A DNA stretch of 12,044 bases from Leptospiraceae bacterium (lineage in GTDB: Bacteria > Spirochaetota > Leptospiria > Turneriellales > Turneriellaceae). Made by a program: the position numbers and the translations under genes. The notes under the pieces were generated by a model that worked only from the letters and a program-made list of their open reading frames with translations, did not search any database and was not told the origin of the DNA. Below are positions 7,345 through 12,044 of this stretch, piece by piece. Each line of letters opens with the position of its first letter. The first letter of the stretch is position 1. Location of the stretch: positions 1 through 12,044 of the forward strand of contig JAEUSA010000086.1 of NCBI GenBank assembly GCA_016788945.1, given 5' to 3'.

Positions 7345-9330
7345 TTATACCGTACCCAACAGAATCAAGAGAATGATGAGAATACCGCCGAAACCGTAGG
7401 CTGCATAATGCGCGATCACACCCGTCTGCAGCCTTGCAATCATGCCGCCGATCGCCTGCGCCAGCATGCCGATACCGTCAGACATCGCCGGTATGACCCG
7501 AAAATCCATATCGCTGACGCGATCGGCAATGCGCCGGTATGGTGCTACGATAAGCCAGTGGTAGATTTCATCGACATACAGTTTATTGAGACTCAGCCGG
7601 CTGAGCAATGCATGGTAAGCGCCTTCAGCTACCGGGCGCCGGCGCATCAAACCATAATACGCAATCGCCGCGACTACGCCAGTCACTGCCGCGGCAATGC
7701 CGGCAGATACAATGAGCAGCTCACTGTGATGATTGAGATGGTGTTGCATTGCTTTGACGAACTCGGCGGGCATCACCGGCAGGTTACGAAAAAAGAATTC
7801 AAAAAAACGTGATTCATAACCGGTAAATAACGCCGGTACGCCAAACCAACCCGCCACGACGGCAGGTATTGCCAGCAGCACCAGCGGCAAATAGAACGAG
7901 ATCGAAGGAGCATGGTGTGCGTCATGGGTCTTGTCGTCGTGCTCCTGCCCGGCGGGTGCAGAGCCATGAAAAACGACAATGCCCAGCCGAAAGCTGTAGA
8001 ACGCAGTAAAGAGAGACACGATCACCGCGATGCTGCCCAGTACACCGCCGCCCGCCTTGAAGGCAAAGGCCGCAGAGAGAATATGATCTTTGGAGAAGAA
8101 CCCCGACAGGCCGGGAAGACCCGCGAGCGCCGATAGAGCAATCCAGAAGAGCAGACCCAGCAATGGATGCGAGCGAATCATGCCCCCCATGCGGCGTATA
8201 TTTTGTTCGTGGTGTTTATAAGTAATTACCGCACCGGCTGACAAAAACAGCATTGCCTTAAAAAAAGCATGCGTAAACAGATGAAAGAATGCTGCCGTAT
8301 AAGCACCCGTACCGACGGCAAGCACCATCAAGCCTAACTGAGAGACTGTCGAAAACGCGAGCACCTTCTTGATGTCGGTCTGCGCAATGGCGATAAAGGC
8401 GGCAATGAGAGCGGTGAGCGCTCCGGTCCAAGCGACGATAACCGAAGCCTGCGGTGCCATGACAAACACGGGCTCAAGGCGCAACATGAGTAATATACCT
8501 GCGGTGACCATCGTCGCGGCGTGGATTAACGCCGAAACAGGTGTCGGGCCCGTCATCGCGTCGGGCAACCATGTATAAAGAGGTAATTGGGCTGACTTGG
8601 CGGCGGCTGCAATAAAAATCATCAGTGCAATAAAATTTGCATGGTTGGCGGCAAGGCTGCCCTTCGAAAACGCGAGGGCAATCTCACGAAAATCCGCAGT
8701 ATTGGCGACACGCCAAATCGCAAACACGCCGATCAACAATGCAGCATCGCCGATGCGGTTGATGATGAATGCCTTACGACCTGCACGTTGTGCGGCGTCT
8801 TTTTCTACATAGAACGAAATGAGTTTATATGAAGATAACCCCACCGCCTCCCAGCCGACGAAGAAGACAAACAGGTTGGCGGCGACAACCAGCAGCAACA
8901 TGCTGAACATGAAGAAACTCAACCAGGCAAAATAGCGTGCATAATCGCGTCGCCGGTCAGCGAGATAACCAACGCTGAAGATATGTACCATCAAACCGAC
9001 GAATAGCACGACGGCAACCATGATGCTGGTCAGCGCATCGTAGCGGAACGCCCAATCGAGTCTCAGCGGATATTGCAAGGTCAGCCAAGTTTGCGGCGTG
9101 ATCACGGTTGCCGACCCCTCACCCAATAACGGCGGATGCAGCGAAATCAGCGATGCATGCGCGGCGGCAGACAGAAGGACGGCGGCAATCGAAATCAGAA
9201 TCGCCCAGTATTGCAGCGTGACCGAAGTTCTGCGCTGGCAAACGGCAAAAACCGCGGCGTTCAGAAGTGCCGCAATCAGCGGCAGCAACGGCACTGCAAC
9301 CAGCAGGTATGGAATCCACTCTTGTTTCAT
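7345..9330 (-). CDS. nuoL: NADH-quinone oxidoreductase subunit L
   Basis: Distal antiporter-like subunit of complex I, including the long lateral helix that runs along the membrane arm. The 661 residues are slightly longer than the E. coli protein. Recognised residues are E161 in [11 protein letters not shown] (helix 5), K245 in [16 protein letters not shown], the intact [14 protein letters not shown] break (261-274, H270), H350, H354 and K358 in the [11 protein letters not shown] helix, and K414-D415 in [10 protein letters not shown] His/Asp-rich loop (462-473) precedes the C-terminal part, with the lateral helix at about 520-640 and a final anchor helix. The ATG start overlaps the nuoK stop by 4 bases (ATGA). 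Odd point: the usual SYLLIGF after helix-5 Glu reads SYKLISF, placing a lysine (K169) about two helix turns past E161. Confidence 0.96.
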   Translation of the reverse strand: MKQEWIPYLLVAVPLLPLIAALLNAAVFAVCQRRTSVTLQYWAILISIAAVLLSAAAHASLISLHPPLLGEGSATVITPQTWLTLQYPLRLDWAFRYDALTSIMVAVVLFVGLMVHIFSVGYLADRRRDYARYFAWLSFFMFSMLLLVVAANLFVFFVGWEAVGLSSYKLISFYVEKDAAQRAGRKAFIINRIGDAALLIGVFAIWRVANTADFREIALAFSKGSLAANHANFIALMIFIAAAAKSAQLPLYTWLPDAMTGPTPVSALIHAATMVTAGILLMLRLEPVFVMAPQASVIVAWTGALTALIAAFIAIAQTDIKKVLAFSTVSQLGLMVLAVGTGAYTAAFFHLFTHAFFKAMLFLSAGAVITYKHHEQNIRRMGGMIRSHPLLGLLFWIALSALAGLPGLSGFFSKDHILSAAFAFKAGGGVLGSIAVIVSLFTAFYSFRLGIVVFHGSAPAGQEHDDKTHDAHHAPSISFYLPLVLLAIPAVVAGWFGVPALFTGYESRFFEFFFRNLPVMPAEFVKAMQHHLNHHSELLIVSAGIAAAVTGVVAAIAYYGLMRRRPVAEGAYHALLSRLSLNKLYVDEIYHWLIVAPYRRIADRVSDMDFRVIPAMSDGIGMLAQAIGGMIARLQTGVIAHYAAYGFGGILIILLILLGTV

Positions 9331-9641
9331 GTGTCTTTGAGCTTCTCCATCGAATCGGTCATAACGCTGTGCGTGTTGCGGAACAGCGCAATAACGAGGG
9401 CAAGGCCGATCGCAGCCTCAGCCGCGGCGACCGCCATCACAAACAGCACCATGAGTTGGCCGGTGGTATCGTTGAACCCGCGCGAAAATGTCACGAACAG
9501 CAGATTCACCGCATTGAGCATGATTTCAACCGACATGAGTATGACGATGAGGTTACGGCGTGTAATCACACCGAACACGCCGATTGCAAAGAGTATAATG
9601 CCTAAGGTGACAAGTTCGCGAACCGATAACAGGTCGAGCAT
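9327..9641 (-). CDS. nuoK: NADH-quinone oxidoreductase subunit K
   Basis: Small three-helix core membrane subunit of complex I, homologous to MrpC/ND4L, lying between NuoJ/NuoH and NuoN in the proton path. With 104 residues it is normal in size. Its two conserved buried glutamates are visible: E39 in [12 protein letters not shown] and E75 in [11 protein letters not shown] (E36 and E72 in E. coli). I chose ATG 9641 because GGAG at 9653-9650 sits 8 nt upstream. The alternative GTG at 9650 would add three residues and overlap the nuoJ stop by 4 bases (GTGA), but lacks its own ribosome site. The 3' end overlaps nuoL by 4 bases. The C-terminal cytoplasmic tail (about 88-104) is polar, as usual. 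Confidence 0.95.
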   Translation of the reverse strand: MLDLLSVRELVTLGIILFAIGVFGVITRRNLIVILMSVEIMLNAVNLLFVTFSRGFNDTTGQLMVLFVMAVAAAEAAIGLALVIALFRNTHSVMTDSMEKLKDT

Positions 9642-9646
9642 TCTGG

Positions 9647-10204
9647 TCACTCCATTTGTCGGCGATCGCGCTTCGCCAGCATAATCGCACCGACCACTGC
9701 CACCAGCAGCAGCAACGAAATCAGCTCGAAAGCAATGAGGTAGTCACGGAACAGGCTGACCGAAAGCACATGCGAGGCCTCAGTCATCTGTCTTCCCGCG
9801 GCTATTGCCGTCATCGGTTGGGCTGCCGGGTTCAGATCGCCTTTGCCGACTTTGATCTGCAGCAACAACAGCACCTGTATCAAAAATGCTATCGACAGAG
9901 CCCCGACAATCGCTGCGCGGCCAATGTGGCTCAGGGGGCTTTCGAAGTTCTCTTCGCGCACGGCTATCAGCATAATCACGAACAAAAACAATACCATGAT
10001 CGCGCCGACATAAACAAGCACCTGCAAGGTAGCCAGAATTTCGGCCCCAATCAATGCATAGGTTGATGCCAAAGCGACGAAAAAACTAATGAGAAAAAGG
10101 GCAGATTTTACCGGGTTGCGGTGAAACACGACGCCGAGTGCCGAACCGGTGAGCACAAAAGCAAAACAATAAAAGAGGGTATGCCTGAGGCTTATTTCCT
10201 CCAT
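9647..10204 (-). CDS. nuoJ: NADH-quinone oxidoreductase subunit J
   Basis: Five-helix core membrane subunit of complex I (ND6 homologue) that links quinone-site changes to the antiporter-like subunits. The 185 residues show the family pattern: NPVKSALFL at 30-38, the helix-3 region [27 protein letters not shown] (starting at 53) which in known structures bends or carries a pi-bulge during turnover, and the final helix [21 protein letters not shown]. The start is ATG 10204; the distance from Met to NPV fits the family. Only a weak ACGAG precedes it, while a strong GGAGGA lies just inside the gene (overlapping codons 1-3). It is the first gene of the minus-strand run. No nuoH or nuoI precedes it, only a divergent lipoprotein gene, so this cluster needs its own promoter. 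Confidence 0.95.
   Translation of the reverse strand: MEEISLRHTLFYCFAFVLTGSALGVVFHRNPVKSALFLISFFVALASTYALIGAEILATLQVLVYVGAIMVLFLFVIMLIAVREENFESPLSHIGRAAIVGALSIAFLIQVLLLLQIKVGKGDLNPAAQPMTAIAAGRQMTEASHVLSVSLFRDYLIAFELISLLLLVAVVGAIMLAKRDRRQME
9650..9653 (-). promoter_or_regulatory. Ribosome binding site deciding the nuoK start
   Basis: GGAG lies within the last codons of nuoJ, 8 nt before ATG 9641. Its last base is the first base of the competing GTG at 9650, so it cannot serve that start. Confidence 0.5.
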
Positions 10205-10338
10205 CTCGTGCTATGTTAAAAAGCCGGGTTCGGCGGAAAGCACTTTAGGAGCCGTTGGGTAAATATCCAGTGGCTGCAGATTATGCGCGGCCGGAAAACA
10301 ATGTCCGGTTTTTGTCATGGAGAAATCTGCATAGTATT
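10205..10338. promoter_or_regulatory. Divergent intergenic promoter region between nuoJ and the YHYH lipoprotein
   Basis: These 134 bp are the longest gene-free stretch and must serve both directions. For nuoJ, the best sigma-70-like match on the minus strand is CGGACA (10307-10302), 16 bp, then CATAAT (10285-10280), giving an expected start near 10273. For the lipoprotein I see no convincing -35/-10 pair. Small hairpins are present at 10291-10308 (plus strand, followed by five T) and at about 10222-10233 (minus strand, four-base stem then five T). No clear operator repeat is seen. Confidence 0.3.
10291..10313 (+). other. Weak hairpin followed by T-run in the leader of the YHYH gene
   Basis: CCGGA (10291-10295) and TCCGG (10304-10308) form a five-base stem with an 8-nt loop, followed directly by TTTTT, 25 nt before the ATG. 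It resembles a weak attenuator-type terminator. The stem is short, so this may be chance. Confidence 0.2.
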
Positions 10339-11367
10339 ATGAAAGCTAAAATACTGACGATCTTGACCCTGTTTTTGCTCGTATCATGCGCATCCTCCTC
10401 AGGTTCCAGCAGCGATACGACAAGCAGCAGTTCATCCACAACAACAACCACGACGAGCAGCTGTAGCGGCAGCACCTCAAACCAGACAGCTTGCGGCACA
10501 TCGGCATCGAGTGCGACCATCAGCGTCACCGGCGCTACATTGAGCGGCACAACCGGCTGCATCACCAATGTCAACACGGTGATCTCCAGCGACCTGCCGA
10601 GCTGGGCAACCGACAACTTCAAGTGTCAGGTCGCCTACACATCTGGCAGCAACTATATCTTCAAATCGGTCAACCTGCCGAACCATAACAGCTTCTACTG
10701 GTGCTCGGCGCACTCGAGCGGCGCGACCAGCTGCCCGGTCGGCAACCGCAACAGCACATTGTATGAGGCGCTGCCCGGCACAAACTATGCAGCGGGCACG
10801 AATGTGATCGGATCACAGAACCTGATCTATACCATACCCGCAACGCCGACGCTGGCGACCGGCACACTAACCAGCACGCAGGGTGGTCTGGTAGCGATTG
10901 GCATTACGGCAAATGGTCTGGCAATCTTCAATAATGCAGCGGCTCCGCCGGATAACCTTTCGACCGAAGCGAGCACTTTTGACAACTACGGGGGCCACCC
11001 GACCAACGTATCGGTGTACCACCACCATGCCGCGGTCAATAAGCTCTCATCGAGCATGGCTGACTCAACGCTGATCGGTGTCGCGCTCGACGGTTACCTC
11101 ATCTACGCGGAAAAATGCGATAACGGCACGGTCTCAACGGCTGATGATTTCACACCGACAGCGAACACCAATACAGCACCGACCACGGCGACGGGGCTCA
11201 CCGGTAATTCTGCAACGACCCTCGATGAGCTGCACGGTCACACGACAACGACGCGCCATCTGTCAACCGCGACCTACCATTACCACTATGCGCAAGACCC
11301 GACAGCGACAATCAAAACGATTATGGGTTCGTATTTCAGGGGAACAATAGGTTCAGTTTCGAATTAA
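10339..11367 (+). CDS. YHYH-domain lipoprotein
   Basis: Predicted envelope lipoprotein of unknown function. The start ATG 10339 gives a classic signal, MKAKILTILTLFLLVS, ending at lipobox LVSC with the lipidated Cys at 17. An upstream TTG at 10255 in frame would bury this signal and is rejected. A Ser/Thr-rich low-complexity linker (about 18-50) tethers a folded domain carrying the hallmarks of the YHYH family: YHHH at 227-230, GVALDGYLIY at 247-256, DELHGHT at 296-302 and YHYHYAQDP at 313-321. The His clusters suggest metal binding, but no function is established that I can cite. Seven further cysteines (42, 52, 74, 96, 122, 132, 260) could form disulfides after export. The usual ALDGYPIYG is varied to ALDGYLIYAEKC. 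There is no ribosome site at normal spacing: GGAG lies 16 nt upstream. It converges with the DUF4139 gene across a hairpin. Confidence 0.85.
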   Translation: MKAKILTILTLFLLVSCASSSGSSSDTTSSSSSTTTTTTSSCSGSTSNQTACGTSASSATISVTGATLSGTTGCITNVNTVISSDLPSWATDNFKCQVAYTSGSNYIFKSVNLPNHNSFYWCSAHSSGATSCPVGNRNSTLYEALPGTNYAAGTNVIGSQNLIYTIPATPTLATGTLTSTQGGLVAIGITANGLAIFNNAAAPPDNLSTEASTFDNYGGHPTNVSVYHHHAAVNKLSSSMADSTLIGVALDGYLIYAEKCDNGTVSTADDFTPTANTNTAPTTATGLTGNSATTLDELHGHTTTTRHLSTATYHYHYAQDPTATIKTIMGSYFRGTIGSVSN

Positions 11368-11368
11368 T

Positions 11369-11409
11369 GTTAGTTCAGAGACGCGCATACTGCGCGTCTC
11401 TGAACTAAC
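11369..11409. terminator. Perfect 19-bp hairpin between convergent genes, probable bidirectional terminator
   Basis: The left arm 11369-11387 is the exact reverse complement of the right arm 11391-11409, with a 3-nt TAC loop. It starts 1 nt after the TAA of the YHYH gene and ends 4 nt from the stop of the opposing DUF4139 gene. Neither side has a T-tract, so it departs from the classical intrinsic terminator. It could act as a blocking or RNA-stabilising hairpin for both mRNAs. Confidence 0.65.
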
Positions 11410-11413
11410 GAAT

Positions 11414-12044
11414 CTACCACCGGTTCTTCAGCACCAGCTTCACATAGACATTCAGTTTCTTTTTTTCACGGCCATTCGCTGGAACCTGTACGTGCAGTTT
11501 GACATTGTCGAGGTCGATGCGCTCTTGCCTGACGTCGGTTGAGTACGATTTCTCGCGAATATCATCGCGCTCTCCGCTCTCTTCTTTCGTCTCAATGTCG
11601 TCGATCACCCACTCACCGCCCGGGTGCTCTATTACAGTCAGCGCGACCGGTGTGTCTTTGAAATTTTCAATCTGGTAGCGAATTGTCTGGTGATAATTTT
11701 TGATGGGTAATTTGACGATTTCTTCTTTTTTTCTGACGATCGTGCGCTTGACTTTCACCTCTTTGGCCTGACCCAATTTCAGCTCCAGCTTTTGGCCGGC
11801 ACCGGTTTCTTGTGTCCAGTCTTCGCCCAAAAACGCTTCAGATCCCTGAGAATCTTCTTGATAGACGCGTGCCTTACCAGCGGGCAGCATCAGCTCGGGC
11901 ATGCCCGACGATTTTTCGTTGAGCACTTCGTAAAACAGGGCAACCTGGTCACCTTGTGTGTGATCAAAACGAAATTTTTTGGTGAAACGTACGTCGGCTG
12001 CTGAGAATGCCTGAATCTTTTTTGACTCCGATTGCGCAAGCGCC
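11414..12044 (-). CDS. DUF4139 domain-containing protein (5' partial)
   Basis: C-terminal 209 residues of a larger protein; the frame is open to the right edge, so the start is outside the window. A GTG at 11926 is internal and not a credible start. The sequence matches the beta-rich DUF4139 pattern: PAGKARVYQED followed by FLGED, a polar strand pair, then KLELKLGQAKEVKVKR, IRYQIENFKDTPVALTVIE and HPGGEW, ending in LNVYVKLVLKNRW. Many family members have an N-terminal signal and a coiled-coil DUF4140 region, neither of which can be seen here. The function is unknown, and DUF4139 proteins are generally thought to be exported or surface-associated. The fragment is rich in Lys and Glu. It is convergent with the YHYH lipoprotein and shares its terminator hairpin. 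Family call is good; nothing about its role can be read. Confidence 0.72.
   Translation of the reverse strand, partial: ALAQSESKKIQAFSAADVRFTKKFRFDHTQGDQVALFYEVLNEKSSGMPELMLPAGKARVYQEDSQGSEAFLGEDWTQETGAGQKLELKLGQAKEVKVKRTIVRKKEEIVKLPIKNYHQTIRYQIENFKDTPVALTVIEHPGGEWVIDDIETKEESGERDDIREKSYSTDVRQERIDLDNVKLHVQVPANGREKKKLNVYVKLVLKNRW

Noticed and set aside
7303..7812. 169-codon plus-strand frame across the nuoL/nuoM junction
   Set aside because: It is antisense to two certain genes and has no recognised domain.
7911..7946. His/Asp-rich loop in NuoL (residues 462-473) as a metal site
   Set aside because: His-rich loops at this place are common in NuoL proteins, and no defined metal motif is visible.
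9136..9684. 182-codon plus-strand frame
   Set aside because: It is antisense to nuoL, nuoK and the end of nuoJ, has a composition unlike a real protein and no recognisable motif; the minus-strand genes explain the region.
10222..10233. GCCG/CGGC mini-hairpin followed by five T in front of nuoJ (minus strand)
   Set aside because: A four-base stem is too weak to claim as a terminator or attenuator.
10255..10338. TTG start at 10255 for the lipoprotein
   Set aside because: It would place 28 polar residues before a clear lipoprotein signal that begins at ATG 10339.
1..12044. Mobile element, CRISPR, tRNA or toxin-antitoxin signals
   Set aside because: No transposase or integrase, no spaced repeats, no tRNA-like fold and no small paired genes were seen on either strand.

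Overview
The window reads as ordinary bacterial chromosome from a Gram-negative-type (two-membrane) organism. Coding density is high and GC content is intermediate. The evidence for an outer membrane is an LptF/LptG-family permease, a periplasmic-type HtrA protease and a lipoprotein signal. The short, relaxed lipobox (LVSC after a 16-residue signal) together with a YHYH-domain lipoprotein would fit a spirochaete of the Leptospirales, for example a Turneriella-like organism. That assignment is inference from style, not proof. I see no rRNA, tRNA, CRISPR array, transposase or phage gene.

Layout. (1) Positions 2-1036, plus strand: the 3' part of a regulatory protein with two degenerate receiver-like domains followed by a PilZ domain. 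(2) Positions 1038-10204, minus strand: one uninterrupted run of eight genes, in transcription order nuoJ, nuoK, nuoL, nuoM, nuoN, htrA, coaX and an lptF/lptG-type permease gene. The five nuo genes overlap or nearly touch, htrA follows 17 bp later, coaX about 70 bp later behind an RNA hairpin, and the permease gene 10 bp after coaX. (3) Positions 10205-10338: a 134 bp divergent promoter region. (4) Positions 10339-11367, plus strand: a Ser/Thr-rich, cysteine-containing YHYH lipoprotein. (5) Positions 11414-12044, minus strand: the C-terminal part of a DUF4139 protein that runs off the window. No stretch over 300 bp lacks a gene.

How the genes work together. NuoJKLMN are five of the seven membrane subunits of respiratory complex I (NADH:quinone oxidoreductase), including all three antiporter-like proton-pumping subunits. 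NuoA and NuoH, and the whole peripheral arm (NuoB-G and NuoI), are absent from this end of the cluster: a divergent lipoprotein gene sits where nuoH/nuoI would normally be, so the rest must be encoded elsewhere if the complex is complete. The genes downstream serve envelope quality control (HtrA), coenzyme A synthesis (CoaX) and probably lipopolysaccharide export (LptF/LptG). They are unlinked in pathway and look like housekeeping genes sharing a transcript.

Both convergent gene junctions (around 1037 and around 11390) carry a strong hairpin squeezed between, or over, the two stop codons. I found no clearly new biological system. The most unusual items are the pseudo-receiver/PilZ protein, the structured coaX leader, the compact convergent hairpins, altered motifs in NuoL, NuoM and NuoN, and the YHYH lipoprotein with its odd translation start.
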